64,000 nt of DNA from Oxytricha trifallax (GCA_000711775.1 ARYC01000489.1:1-64000), one strand, 5' to 3'; numbered from the stretch's first letter, positions 22,177-34,550 are shown. Notes: generated by a model not told the origin, from the sequence alone. Translations and numbers: made by a program.

Positions 22177-22653
22177 TATAAAGGATACCCCTACAGTTCT
22201 GGAATCGAAAAATACTACCCTATTAAACTGGAATTTTTATGATTTCTGTTCACAGTTCTGGAATCATGAAGAATTTTGTGTGTAGAAGACACTTCCAAAA
22301 CACAATGACGACCGTCCCATATATTTCAGTTTCCCAAGATTACGATTAAAAACATAATAAAAAAAAATAATGAAGGATTTATGAAGAAAAATCAGTTAGA
22401 AAATCATCACAAAAGCAATTATTTAACAAATATAACTTAATTTTTTTCCATGAATTCTTCATTGTATTTATATTTTGTTTTTTAATCGTAATCTTTGGTA
22501 ACTAAACTTTATGGGACGGTAGCCATTGTGTTTTGGAAGAGTCTTCTTCACTCAAAATTTTTCATGATTCCAGAACTGTGAACGAAAATCCAAAATTCCA
22601 GTTTTATGGAGTGGTTTTTTTTCGATTCCAGAACTGCAGGGGTATCCTTTATA
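22177..22653. mobile_element. Family-5 MITE with AAAGGATACCCC ends
   Basis: About 475 bp. Ends are TAAAGGATACCCCTACAGTT and its near complement, with TA on both outer sides. Arms of about 160 bp pair well (CAGTTCTGGAATC and ACACAATGACGACCGTCCCA recur inverted) around an AT-rich middle. No ORF. Single copy in this window. Confidence 0.8.
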
Positions 22654-22659
22654 AATTTG

Positions 22660-23050
22660 AAAATTAAATCAAATAAAAGTTTATTTATATAAATTTAAAT
22701 TGAAAAATTTTTAATTTCAGTTATTTCTGATATTCAAAATGTATAGATGCATAAATTTTAAATTTAAATTGAAAGCTTGATACAGCTTTGAAGTTGATAT
22801 GGAATTAGTTCAAACTTTTAATTATTAAATTCAATACTTTAATAAATTAATATTAAATGATGAAAATTTAGAAAAAATAATAAAGTTGTAAATAAACCAA
22901 AAATTATTCAAATTTTTTACATGTTATCAATTTAAATTTAAAATTTATGCATTAATACATTTTGAATATCAAAAATAACTGAAATAAAAAAATTTTCAAT
23001 TTAAATTTATATGAACAAACTTTTATTTGATTTAATTTTAAAATTTATTA
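22660..23050. repeat. AT-rich inverted repeat adjacent to the family-5 MITE
   Basis: Arms about 22,660-22,770 and 22,925-23,050 are complementary (AAAATTAAATCAAATAAAAG on the left, its complement on the right), centred near 22,857. Probably another foldback element; no target duplication was identified. Confidence 0.7.
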
Positions 23051-23059
23051 CTTTTCTCG

Positions 23060-24238
23060 AATAATTAATAGGGTTAATTTTTTTAAATTAAAATATATAT
23101 TAATTATATGCCATTAATTATTCAAATATCATTTCGCTTGAAAATTTCAATTAATAAATTTTTGTTTATTGTTGGATTAGCTTTAATTTGGAATTAATTT
23201 AATAAAAATTAATTAAATATAATAATGGCTGTCAAAGTTGCGTAATGAACTAAATCTAGACTCTGCCAATACCAATTTATTCGTAAACTTGACTTGACTT
23301 TACTTATTATAAATTTTTGTTTAATTTTGATTTCCATAATTATAGCCAAGTAAAAAATTTCCCCGATGAGATAAAATAAATTAACAATAGTTTAGTCCTG
23401 TAAATTTTGAATCCAGTATTAAATGAGCCTATGAAAACGTTTAAATTGTTAATTTTAACTACTTCTACTAAATTATTTTATTAATTAATTAATTAATCAA
23501 TTAAATAACTATAATAAGTTTAAAGAAAATCAAACTCCTCAATTGTCAGTTAAAGCAACATTGCATATACATACTATGATCACTACCATTCATTAAAGAA
23601 CACTTGGTAGATTAATAATACAATATATTATAAAAAGAGTTATATCAGATTAAAATAATATAAAAATATTTTTGGTATTAATTAAGCTAAGCTTAAGTAA
23701 ATTGTTATATTCAAATTCTACGATCCATTTTAATTTTTACAAAATTTGTAGAATATTAAATAATCAATGTATGTTCACCACTCCCCCCACACCTAAACCT
23801 AGTCCCCTTCCTCCTTATAAGTAAACCGAGTCCCCTGACACCATTGATTTCCTAAACCAAGTCCCTCCACGACATCCATTTATCAAAATTTAGTTGAATA
23901 TTCTGAATGTAGAAATAAACTATTAAACTATTATATTAATTTAAACTTTATAAATTTTATAATCAATTATTGAAAGCAAATCGTTATAGTTAATTAGTTG
24001 GTAAAAGTGGGGCTAAAGTAAGAATTATTTCCTACTTTTGCCACATCATAGTTAAGATAGAAATTTAATATGCTTTAATGTTTATTTCATTAACTAATTA
24101 AGAGTTGTTTAATCATAACAGTTTAATTAAAGATTTAATATAATATTATTCCGATAATTTAAAACGTAAGGTCATTTTTATAATTCTGATCATCATTATT
24201 ATAAAAATAGTAATCATTAATTAAAACATCTTAACTCT
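23060..24238. other. AT-rich stretch with weak coding islands and a C-rich half-element
   Basis: Bases 23,776-23,880 are C-rich (CTCCCCCCACACC, AAACCGAGTCCCC) and resemble one arm of a family-2 element without its partner. A frame at about 23,355-23,470 looks weakly coding, but its proposed gene B match was superseded by the better one at 32.35 kb. Nothing else was recognised. Confidence 0.4.
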
Positions 24239-24997
24239 AATGAAGAATTTTTTGAGTGTAAGTAAATTTTTACATTAATCAACATTGATGATTTATTGAA
24301 TATATAAAAAGTCTTTAAATACATAGAAATAAGGAAATATGTAGAATATAGAGCATTTTGAAGGTCAATAATCTTAAGCTGCAATTTACAAAAAGTTGCA
24401 AGATATTCTGATTATCCGCACAGCTGTGCGGAATATTGTCCAAATCTCATCCACTTCAGCCCAGATTAGTCTTAATTCACCCATTTGAGTTGGAAACATC
24501 TCTGGGCTTTTAATGCCCTATTTTTAATAATTTCTTAACTTAATATAATAAATAAAGGAATTTGATATTAATTTTTAATAAAATATAAAAAATATTAAAC
24601 TTAGTCTAATTTCACTAAAGAGAATTCTAATTAAACAGAAACTATTAATTTAATTTATTGCGTAAATAATTTTATTCCTTTATTTATTATATTAAGTTAA
24701 GAAATTATTAAAAATAGGGCATTAAAAGCCCAGAGATGTTTCCAACTCAAATGGGTGAATTAAGACTAATCTGGGCTGAAGTGGATGAGATTTGGACAAT
24801 ATTCCGCACAGCTGTGCGGATTATCAGAATATCTTGCAACTTTTTGTAAATTGCAGCTTAAGATTATTGACCTTCAAAATGCTCTATATTCTACATATTT
24901 CCTTATTTCTATGTATTTAAAGACTTTTTATATATTCAATAAATCATCAATGTTGATTAATGTAAAAATTTACTTACACTCAAAAAATTCTTCATTA
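24239..24997. repeat. 0.76-kb near-perfect palindrome
   Basis: Arms 24,239-24,565 and about 24,672-24,997 are almost identical in inverse order, with a short unpaired centre near 24,618. Each arm contains the smaller palindrome CCGCACAGCTGTGCGG. The open frame seen on the + strand in the right arm is just the arm sequence. Foldback element or inverted duplication; no terminal duplication was found. Confidence 0.85.
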
Positions 24998-25161
24998 TAA
25001 ATAATTCATGATTCAAGATCATAAATTTGAGCAGAACAGAAATAACTGTAAAACTACTTTCATTTTTTATAAATTAACTTTACTAATTACTATTAATATT
25101 TAACTTATCTAATCTTAACTTTAACTATGGTATAACTACGACATATAATTATCAAATAATA

Positions 25162-25571
25162 TTGTAGGAATACATTTGATTTGAAAAATTAAGTTAAAAA
25201 TACATTTAATATAATTGAAATTCGTGACAGTAAACCTTTTGGAAACCTGGACAATATGGCACTTGTTCGATAGATAATTTAAAATAAGCTGGACTTTACT
25301 ATTGGCGGTACCTCTCTATCGCGTCTCTGATAACTCAAGTTTAATTTTGACATCAAATTCAACTAAACTAAACACTTAAAATTAAAGTTGAGTTAATTCG
25401 CTTCAAAGAAGCGATAGAGGGGTACCGCCAATAGTAAAGTCCAGCTAATTTTAAATTATCTATCGAGAAAGTACCATATTGTCCAGGTTTCCAGTAAGTT
25501 TACTGCCACGAATTTCAATTATATTAAATATATTTTTAATTAAATTTTTCAAATCAAATGTATTCCTACAA
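25162..25571. mobile_element. Family-3 foldback MITE, copy 2
   Basis: 410 bp with TTGTAGGAATACATTTGATT at the left and its complement at the right, flanked by TA (25,160-25,161 and 25,572-25,573). The inner block GCTGGACTTTACTATTGGCG is shared with the other copies. Confidence 0.9.
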
Positions 25572-25754
25572 TATTAATATAAAAATGCTGAAGTAATATA
25601 ATGTATACATAGCTATTTTTTGTCAAAATCATTTCATTTTAAAGATAAATATTATTTTAGAATTTTACATGGTAAATGGTTTGAGTATATATTTTATTGT
25701 GGTTAATGAATAATAATTCTATAATTCACTTATTAAGCTAAATTTTTGATAATT

Positions 25755-26230
25755 ATAGTTATAATTTTTCATAACTTATTTTTGTCCTGCATATCGATTA
25801 TACATTTAATGTAATAATTTTTATAGTATTTAATTTTTCTGTCGAAAATTTAGAGTACTAGCCTCTAAAGGAAAATGTTAAATAATCAAAACAAATATTT
25901 TATCATTATTATCTTTCTATAAGAAAATACTTTTATATAAAAATATGATACTTCTAATTAGTATACCATAATAGTCCTATCAATAATATTTTTCCAATTA
26001 AATCAGGACTATTATGGTATACTAATTAGAAGTATCATATTTTTATATAAAAGTATTTTCTTATAGAAAGATAATAATGATAAAATATTTGTTTTGATTA
26101 TTTAACATTTTCCTTTAGAGGCTAGTACTCTAAATTTTCGACAGAAAAATTAAATACTATAAAAATTATTACATTAAATGTATAATCGATATGCAGGACA
26201 AAAATAAGTTATGAAATATTATAACTATAT
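25755..26230. repeat. 0.47-kb near-perfect palindrome
   Basis: Arms of about 220 bp centred near 25,990 pair almost perfectly (GTCCTGCATATCGATTATAC at the left recurs inverted at the right). No coding capacity and no obvious target duplication. Confidence 0.85.
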
Positions 26231-26420
26231 TGGAGAGGAGGATTGAAAAAATGTCTTTTAGATTAATAAAATTTTATATAATCAGTCAAAAATAGTATAA
26301 AAATTCTAAATTTGAAAACCCTAAAATACATGAACTTATATAAATAATATAAACTTGAATAATTTTTATAATTTAATTTAAGATTTTTGTTTGATATTTT
26401 TAATTATTATATTTATATGA

Positions 26421-26823
26421 GACCAAGTAATAAAAGTTTTGTATTTTTGCTACTTGGTCACAATCCTAATATATTAATCTAAAATTTATAAATAAAATAA
26501 AATTAATTTAAATTTGTGACTTAAAATAACATAACGTTTCTATTAATATTAAATGTGATTTATTCGTGCTTACTTATTACAAAATTTATATTTATGTAAT
26601 GCTTAAAATTTGATTAGTTTTTAAAATTTATTGTTATACTAAGAATTAATTTATAGTTTACTCTTTTTCTAAGAATATGAATAAATGAAATGTAAATTTA
26701 GTAGAAAAGTAATTACATTTTTAATTTTAATTCTTTAATAATTCATTTAAAATAATAATTAAATAAATTTAATATAATTATTGGGACCAAGTAGAAAAAA
26801 TATATTAATTTTACTACTTGGTC
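26421..26823. repeat. Two hairpins with GACCAAGTA stems
   Basis: GACCAAGTA...TACTTGGTC at 26,421-26,459 and GACCAAGTAG...CTACTTGGTC at 26,785-26,823, separated by 325 bp of AT-rich sequence. Each folds on itself, and together they could be the ends of a small element. Confidence 0.5.
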
Positions 26824-27313
26824 CAAAAATAATATATAAATATGTTTAAAATCAAACAAAATTTTAAAATATAATTATAATAATGCTTTAACTATGATTA
26901 TTTATATTTCTCATGTATTTAAGGTTATATGCATTCCCAATTTTTATCATATTTTAACTGAATGATTTGAATGAGAAATTAAAACTAAAAGTTATCCAAT
27001 TTCAACTAATTTTTAACGGAGTCATTTATTGATAAAAAAAGTCGACAATACTATATTTAACTTATGTCACTATAAAGAAATGAAAAAATGTGAGAAAAAT
27101 ATTTATATACATAAATCATCTGTTTTTAATCAGTGTAATTAAAGTAAAATAATTATTTAATTTGTTATAAGTGATTTAAAAAAACTTTGTAATAACATGA
27201 AATTAAATTAATTTACTGCTAAACATGATAAAATAATAATATACTTTGAAATTATTTATGATTATTTTTTTTAGAAATATAACTTTAACTAATTCATAAT
27301 TTACTTTAATATG

Positions 27314-28110
27314 TGTTCTAACCGAGATGTCCCTCCCCATACCCCCCTCCCCACCGAAAACCAAGACACCCCTCCCCACCCACTCCCCATTTTTAAATTT
27401 AATAATAAAATAATATTAAAAATCTTTTATAAATAAGAATTTTGAAAATTATAGATTGAATAATTATTATTATTTATAATTAAAGTTTAGTAATTTTAAT
27501 ATATTAAAATTAATAACAATAAGTAATTTATTTATTTTTAATTTTAAACTGACATTCCTTTACTCACCATAATATCCAACTTATTTAAATTATGATAATT
27601 TTAATTTATTAAAAAAATAATCTAAATTAAAATATAATTAATATATCTTTATTATAAAATTATATAGCATAATAATTTTTTTATGAACAGCTTTTTTATG
27701 CTTAGCAGTGTTTAAATTATTTTTGCATAAAACTTTCTTTTTAAATTATTGTCCAAAATTTGTTTTTATAATTGGATATTAAAATATGTCTACAATTATC
27801 TTTTTGAGAACAAATAAATAAATAAATAAAAATTTTTAAATTCTTGTTTTTTTAAATAAAAGATGATAGAAAAATTAAAATAAAATAAACTGTAATTAAA
27901 TCATTTTTAATTACAAATATTTAAAAAATACACATTTAATATTTAATAGGTAAAAATGTTTTTTTTAAAATGCTTATTATATTAAAATCAAATTTTTTTA
28001 AAAATCCACTATACGGTTTAGGGTGGGGAGGGGGTATGGAGTGGGGTTGGGGAGGGGTATCTCGGTTTATGGTGGGGAAGGGGGTGGGGAGGGATATCTC
28101 GGTTAGAACA
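27314..28110. mobile_element. Family-2 element with C-rich ends, copy 2
   Basis: Starts TGTTCTAACCGAGATGTCCC and ends GGGATATCTCGGTTAGAACA. The C-rich end blocks are long (CCCCATACCCCCCTCCCC and complements, with an extra tandem unit at the right end). The interior is AT-rich and does not pair as well as in copy 1. No ORF. Confidence 0.75.
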
Positions 28111-28361
28111 AATATGTAAGACCAAAATTTTTTTGGTTTAATTAATTAAGTAATTATAATGCAAATTGCATTTATATATTATTGAAATCTGTAAATATTG
28201 ATATTTAACGATAATATTCATAGTTGAGTCCATAAGAAAATAAATATACTCTAAACTAAAATATTAATTACTTTATTTTTTTAATTACGAATTAGAAAAA
28301 TAAAAAATTAATTAAGGAAAATCAAGTACAATTTTCATGCAAATTGTATCAATTCAAGAAT

Positions 28362-28508
28362 ACTATAGAAAGATATCGCCAATTGTAAATGCAGATTACT
28401 CTGAATTCTTTTTGAACAAGCATCATATTGTCTAGATTTCGAGAAAATTATTGGCATTATTTTAAATTATTATTAATTTATTTTCTCAAATCGATTGAAT
28501 TCCTACAA
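28362..28508. mobile_element. Right half of a family-3 MITE
   Basis: Carries ATATCGCCAATTGTAAATGC, ATCATATTGTCTAGATTTCG and the terminal TTCCTACAA, in the order of the right half of intact copies. The left half is absent or too diverged to see. Confidence 0.6.
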
Positions 28509-28952
28509 GAGTAAAATAAACTACTTGAAAAATTTATTAATATATTATATTAAATCAATCAAGATTAATTTAATTAAAATTTAAGTTTTTATTCAATTTT
28601 TAATATAAAATAAATAGATTTAAGAAAATGATGATTAGACAGTATCTAGTATTTTATTTTAAATAAACAACTGACAATATAATTCTAATATATTTATCAT
28701 AAAGAATTAATGGATAAATTATAAATTTTTAATTTTTTTATGTTTCTAGAAATCCATTATATTTTTTTTTTACATTAAATACATACATAAAACTCCTTAA
28801 TTAGAAATTAAAGTGATTTTATCTTTATGGTATTATTATGTCTTATTGGTAGTAAAACAATTAGGCTAATTTGAAAATTAAATATAAGAGTAATTTGTTT
28901 TGTAATAAGGAAGTTGTTAAGATAAATTAGAAATAATATTCATATTTTAAAT

Positions 28953-29772
28953 ATGAACATGATGGATGATAGTGATGTGAATTGTTCATCTTCTCGCAAT
29001 GGAAGCATGAGTCTTGCATCACGCCGAGGAACCTAAATTTATAGCAAAGAAACAGTCACAGAGGGAAGCGCTAAATCAAATTCAAGTTAAAAGATATCTA
29101 ATGTTATCCAAAAGAACATACTACGTGGGAGATGAAGACTCAAAAATTGTGATAACGCCAGAGCAGTCACTTGAATTGCTCAGCTGTCTAGAAGTGTTCG
29201 TTACAGGAACTCCACTGTAACTACAAAGATTACCTCTAATCGTTCAAGTGTTTTGGAAAGATTAGGTGAAATCAAGACAGTTTTAGAGAGAATTTCCATA
29301 ATAAGATACAGTTGATCTTAAAGCACTAGTGTCAAGACTACTTACTACTAAAACTGATACTAGCTTAGCTTTGAGGTTTTTGCCATGGTTGGAGTAAGAA
29401 ATGATTGATTAGTGCTCTGAACTTTTGGAACAGTCTCATTCTATATATTTACCTAATGGATTGTTAGCAAATTCAGTAAATTTATTTAAACAACTTCCTT
29501 ATTACAAAAAAAATTACTATTTTATAGAAATCAGCAAAATTTAAGACCCATTTATGATGAAAAAAAAGAAATAAAACTATTGCTAGCAATCAATAATATT
29601 AAATCTAACTTTTGAAAAACACTTAGAAAGAAATAATAAAATCTTTTTGTCCACAAAAAACTGGTTTGCGATTCTAAACTTTATTGGACAGATTAATTTT
29701 TCTATTTCAATAATGATCAGTTATGTTTCTGAGTATTTTACCTAAAAGAGAAAATCTGTAGAATATAGCTGA
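28953..29772 (+). CDS. Unassigned coding island in two overlapping frames
   Basis: A frame from ATG 28,953 to TGA 29,133 encodes MDDSDVNCSSSRNGSMSLAS and looks like a disordered Ser-rich start. A second frame is open for 252 codons from 29,014 to TGA 29,770-29,772, with VITPEQSLELLSCLEVFVTG, then TKTDTSLALRFLPWLEQEMI, then a hydrophobic stretch WFAILNFIGQINFSISIMIS. The balanced composition and the lower AT content than the flanks mark it as coding, but two frames imply a one-base shift or an MDS junction near 29,010. It has no partner in the collinear part of gene B; it may be a helical-repeat part of gene A out of order, or a separate gene. Confidence 0.5.
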
Positions 29773-30944
29773 ACTAAATTTATTTATTTCTTGACAATCA
29801 ATAGAAGGAATATAGTGATCGATTTTACAAACCAATTTTACAGCAAGAATTATAACTATATATATGAATAATCGAGAGAGATTTGCTATGACTACAGCAT
29901 GAGGGCTGATGTGCATATACAACATCCATGCTGACAAAAAGATTTTATTTCATAGTTTTTTAATTATTAAAGAAGTTTGGATTATCGGGTGGTACCTGTC
30001 TCAAATCCCTAATTTTGAAAAATAAATATTAATTTTGCTCTTCATTTCAAATGTATTCATTGAATTCACATAAAATCTGAGATTTATCCATTTCTCCAAA
30101 AATATTTCAACTTTCCCCTTCAAATCACCTTGCTAAAATTTTATAGTTTAGGGAAAATGGAGTTTTGATTTTTGGAAAATAAACGATGATATTAATACTA
30201 AATAAGAAATTTAGGAAGTTGAGTTCTATTAACCTAAAAAAAAAAGATGGCTAAAATTTTAATGATTAATAAATGTATATTTAAAATAAACTTTAATTAA
30301 AGTACGTCTTTCTATGGAAATGTAAAAATAAAAAATGATTCATAGAACTTAGAATTTTAATTCTTTCCTTAACGTTTCTATAAAATCTAAAGCTTAAAGT
30401 TAAGGGCTGATCAAATATTTAAGGTAAAAGTATTTCATGAATTAAAAACTCCAAATTTTCTTAAGTAATTTTATTGAGTTATAAATAAATAAAAGTATAT
30501 TATTAAAGCATAATTTTTTAAGGTTTGTTAGAGTATATGTAATTGAGTATAGACTCAGGAACCCTATAATTTAATATTATTTTTAAAGGTATATTAAATC
30601 AAGTTAAATAAAATTATAAAAATTATTAATGCCTATTAGAGTCATTAATAAATTCCATTAAGAGATAGTTGTAAGACGATAAAAATTTTGAAAGGATAAA
30701 TTCTTAAGCTTATTAGCTATTTACAATAATTATTTTCCCCATATTATCCCCTCTAAAAGGAGGTAACTCTAATAACACAAATTAAGTTAAAAAGGAGTTT
30801 CAATTTTATTCATAATAAAATTGATAATTGAAACTGTGAGGTTTTGACTCCCATTTTCATTTTATTTACTTATAAATCTCAACCGTAAGTGACTCATATG
30901 AATTCTTAATATGCTTTTTATTTGTTATTTTCTCCTATAAGCTC
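29773..30944. other. Mostly AT-rich, uncertain coding around 29.77-29.94 kb
   Basis: Both strands are open near 29,707-29,937; neither reading matches anything recognised. Downstream sequence to 30.9 kb is AT-rich with a few GC-richer patches (about 30,740-30,880) but no supported gene. Confidence 0.35.
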
Positions 30945-31130
30945 ATTAATAAACACTATTCACAAAATTCAAAGATACATTTCCAATCTACATTTTAAGA
31001 TTGAGATACTGTCGAGCATTTTTGTTATGTGTATCAAACCAGGGATTCTCAAATTGCAGCTCATCGTAAACAATGTTATAGTAGTTCATTTCACTATATA
31101 TGAATTGATGTATGAAAATTATGAATGATT
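30945..31130 (-). CDS. Candidate inverted MDS
   Basis: Read on the - strand, the frame contains EMNYYNIVYDELQFENPWFD, then THNKNARQYLNLKMQIGNVS, ending at a TGA at its lower-coordinate end. Composition is much more protein-like than the + strand frame over the same bases. An island on the opposite strand from gene A would fit a scrambled gene with an inverted MDS, or a separate gene. Confidence 0.4.
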
Positions 31131-31354
31131 AAACAGATAATACTAGAGCATTATAAATATTATTAAGATTTATTTTCGTTCCCATACTGATGAGCTGTCT
31201 TATTAAGCGTGCAAAGAATTTTTAAGTATTTTATAATTCAATTCACGAATAAATTTAACTATTCTAATTTATATTTTTTGGATTTAAATTTACAGATATA
31301 TAAAGTAAAGTAATTTTTATATTAATAAATAACAACTATTTAGTCGATATTAAA

Positions 31355-31617
31355 ATGAGGCCATTATATAGGAGTTTTTTTCATTAATAAGATAATCAAA
31401 TTAATGCTACTTAAATTATTAATGTCTCTTTGCGTAGAATGGGACTGTTTAAGTTTCAAAAGCAAGTAAACAAGCAATTTGAAATTATTGTAGCAGGAGA
31501 TTCTTGAAATAGTTTTGCTAAAGAAGTGATTTAAAAAATATGTTTGGATGTTTAATATAATCATAACATCCATGGAGCAGATCTCTATGCTCATAATAAC
31601 AAATTAAATTCATGACA
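31355..31617 (+). CDS. Unassigned coding island with one in-frame TGA
   Basis: ATG 31,355 opens a frame with INVSLRRMGLFKFQKQVNKQ and FEIIVAGDS, then TGA at 31,505-31,507. The same frame stays open afterwards (NSFAKEVIQKICLDVQYNHN, then IHGADLYAHNN) to a further TGA near 31,615. Either the first TGA is a nonsense mutation or an MDS junction lies there. Family not recognised. Confidence 0.45.
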
Positions 31618-31619
31618 AA

Positions 31620-32340
31620 AACTCAATTAAATTATTAATATTAAAATTATAAACTCCTTAAAATGCCATAAAAATCTTTATTAAAGTATTATTAATAGTT
31701 CACTTTTGAATAAAATACTCTAAATAAACTACAAAAAGATTTCTGGGTTTTTATTCAAATTTTATTATTAAAATAATTTATATATATTAAATTCAACCTT
31801 GAGGATTATTTGATCTAAAGTACAGATAATAGGCTATTTTTGTTTATTTTTAAATATTTAATGAGATTATTCACTATATATAATAATATTTAAATTTTAA
31901 TAGTCAAACTTTTTTTCCTTCAAAAATTTTAATCAATTAAATATTCCACTTATCAAAAAGCTATACTTAAATCAGTGAAAATTTTAACTTCATGTATCAT
32001 AAATTTATGATATTATTCCAGACTTCATCATATTAAAATTATTATCTTAAGTGTTTAAATATAAGGTAAGTAATTAGGGGTAAATTTAAAATTTTTAGTT
32101 TAATTTGGCAAATATAAATAATTAAATAAGGGGAAATATTTTTTCTATAGCTATTGCATCTTATTTTGACAATTACATAAGTTTAGAAAATAATCATTTC
32201 TAAATATAATTATTTTAAAAAAATATTATACTTAATTTCAGTTATTAAATTACTTAGAAAATTAGAAAAAAAATATTATTTCATTAAAAATCTTACATGA
32301 TATAAAAAAATATTTACAATATTTGATTAATATTAAATCA
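31620..32340. other. AT-rich, no gene seen
   Basis: No supported coding signal, hairpin or repeat beyond base composition. Likely IES. Confidence 0.5.
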
Positions 32341-32344
32341 AATT

Positions 32345-32545
32345 TCTTTTTGTTTTGTTAAGAATCTCTAAATTAAATCGTCCTTCCAACTAAATTTAAG
32401 GGTAAAAATTTCAAAATCAAATGCAATTTATTTGCCAAAGAAATTAAAAGGTTTAATTTGATATATAATGAATGCTTATAATGCTAGGAATAAACATAAG
32501 AAAATTGTCTTGATTGTACTAATGGGAAATGGAAAAGATATATAA
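32345..32545 (+). CDS. Gene A MDS (cysteine-containing region)
   Basis: The frame contains FCQESLNQIVLPTKFKGKNF, then KIKCNLFAKEIKRFNLIYNE, then CLQCQEQTQENCLDCTNGKW. Gene B at 55,775-56,000 has DNRNIQEIVLPEAMQGKPFE, then MKGKTQIRDQSVILSFYN, then CEKCDKDSEVIEKCSCYTNS. The IVLP motif, spacing and four-cysteine pattern (CxxC ... CxxC-like) correspond. The cysteines could bind a metal; that is inference only. Confidence 0.7.
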
Positions 32546-33401
32546 TTATTAAATATGCATATATTTTAAAGATATACTATTCTCAAGGTAATCTTTATTA
32601 TAATATATCATTTTAAGGGATATAGTTTTTATTTTAAGTTAATATCACATAATTTAAGTTTGTTATGATTATAATGATTTTAGAAAATGAATTAATTTTC
32701 ACAAGAGTATTTTGACATCTCCCTAAAAAAAATTTGTAACTGGAAGAAACTGAATTAAAGTACTTTTAAATATGAGCAAAAAATATCAAAATTAAGGATA
32801 AAAAATAATTTAGTAACTTTAAGATGAAACAATCTAATAAAATACATATTTTAAGATTGTTTTATTTCATAAATCGCAATTAAAAAAAATTATTTAAAAA
32901 AATATAATTACGGGAAAATTACTAAAAATCTATTGTAATAAATATTTTTTGATTATTAAATTTGATTACATAAAATAAACTAATTTTGCTCTTAAATTTA
33001 ATTGAATATAATTTTCTTAAAAGAAATAGTTTTTATTTTTTAAATAAAGATTTAATTAGAATTTTTAATTTCAAATTTTTGAAAATGCTTTATTACATTT
33101 ATTATAATTTTAATTCATAAAATTACAAAAATATATTCGTGCAAATTTTTTATTTATGAAAAAGTTTAGATACCAAATATATCTTCATTTTACACACACT
33201 AAATTTATTTGTAGGGATGAATAAAGTATATGCCTTTTTAATTAATAAAATGATGATGCATTTATATTAATTTTAATCGTTGACATAATGAAAGTAGATA
33301 ATAATTAATTATATTATTTATTGATTTAAATCAAGGAACATCTAAAGGATCTTTATATAATTTATCCATTTTAACTTTTATGTTTATATGATTGCTCATT
33401 T

Positions 33402-33512
33402 TTGTTTGAAGGGCTTGTACCTGATTATACTTACTTCAAATATTACGATGAAGAGAACAACCGCTATGATTTTTATGACTATAGAACAAACTTAAAGATT
33501 TCTTCAGTATAA
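33402..33512 (+). CDS. Gene A, short MDS
   Basis: Encodes GLVPDYTYFKYYDEENNRYD followed by FYDYRTNLKISS. Gene B at 56,138-56,230 has SLGYFKYTDSKNNRYDIYDT, then LTNQKISY. The shared YFKY-x3-(E/K)NNRYD-x-YD core makes this a confident match. AT-rich DNA lies on both sides. Confidence 0.75.
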   Translation: MFEGLVPDYTYFKYYDEENNRYDFYDYRTNLKISSV

Positions 33513-33875
33513 TAAAATATTTTAATATTCAATATATTTATTGGATAAGAGATTTCTTATACTTACAAAATAAATCTTTTTCTACAAATTATATATTAAA
33601 ACTAAAAAAATAAAAATGCTATAAATTTTAAATTATTTTTCTAATCTTAAAAAATACTCACATTCTTTCAATTTTTTTTGAGATAGCAAGAATATTGGTT
33701 GTTGATATAATGTTTTACCGAAAATTCTAAGTGAGTTGAATTAATGTCTTACTACTATGTTTTTCTTCAATTAATGTCAAATGAAATAAATTCAGATATA
33801 AATAAATATTTAAAGATTAAAATTTATCATAAATTTCTATATTTAAGTCAAACAGAATATTTTAAAAAATATATA

Positions 33876-34316
33876 AAATTTTGGGGGGAAGTTTTCTGCC
33901 CCTGTGCAGTTTCCCGCCCCCTTCGGAAATTTCCTGCCCCCAACATTAAATTTAATATTGATTGGCAATAAAAATATTAGAAACAAATAAATTTCAATTT
34001 CAATTACCATTGCCATGTACTAAACAACTTTTATTATTATAAAATTTTCAAGGTACATATTTATTCTTTATCAAATTATATATTATAAACAAGGCTAAAA
34101 TAATTGTTTTTTATTAATAATTAATGTGATATTTATTAAAATGTAAATTCATTAGAAATGATATTTGAAGCTATAATAAAAATAACTATATCATAATTAA
34201 TTATAATGATTCTTTGAAAATTATAAAAATTACATATTTGTATGAATGGGGCAGGAAACTTCCCACCTTGGGTGCATATAAAATTTTGGAGTAGGAAACT
34301 TTCCCCCCCAAAATTT
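33876..34316. mobile_element. Family-1 MITE, copy 2 (opposite orientation to copy 1)
   Basis: About 440 bp with AAATTTTGGGGGGAAGTTTT-type left end and the inverse at the right (TTTCCCCCCCAAAATTT). Carries repeated (A/G)TTTCCYGCCCCC units near the left. The core is the reverse complement of 6,221-6,664. The two short ORFs over it are incidental. Confidence 0.75.
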
Positions 34317-34490
34317 AATTGATATAGGATCAAATGAAGAAAAAAAGGTTGCCGGATATAATTATTTTTTAAGAAAAAATAATTTGTATAGATTTTTGGG
34401 TGAATACAGGGGTGTATGTGAGGAGGAGCAATTAATATGTTTGAAAAATTATCTTTCCAAATTTTATAAAAATCTGTTAAATTTATTATA

Positions 34491-34550
34491 GAGACAGCAT
34501 TTTTCTAAGCTGAAGCTAGGTTCTTGCAAGCATTAAGCATTCATAAAATA
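34491..34550 (+). CDS. Gene A, short MDS
   Basis: Encodes ETAFFQAEARFLQALSIHK. Gene B at about 56,296-56,350 has EAAFCQAEAKLWTSLQDV. Glutamine at the fourth position after AF is encoded by TAA here and TAG there, supporting the ciliate code. About 20 codons, flanked by AT-rich sequence. Confidence 0.65.

Noticed and set aside
23355..23470. Gene A match to the IVLP region of gene B
   Set aside because: The island at 32.35-32.54 kb matches far better and in the correct order.
24785..25000. + strand ORF in the 24.2-25.0-kb palindrome
   Set aside because: It is the arm sequence; the mirror arm gives the same peptide on the other strand, and there is no coding-like composition.
34136..34333. - strand ORF at 34.1-34.3 kb
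   Set aside because: It lies wholly within a family-1 MITE and has no similarity to anything else.
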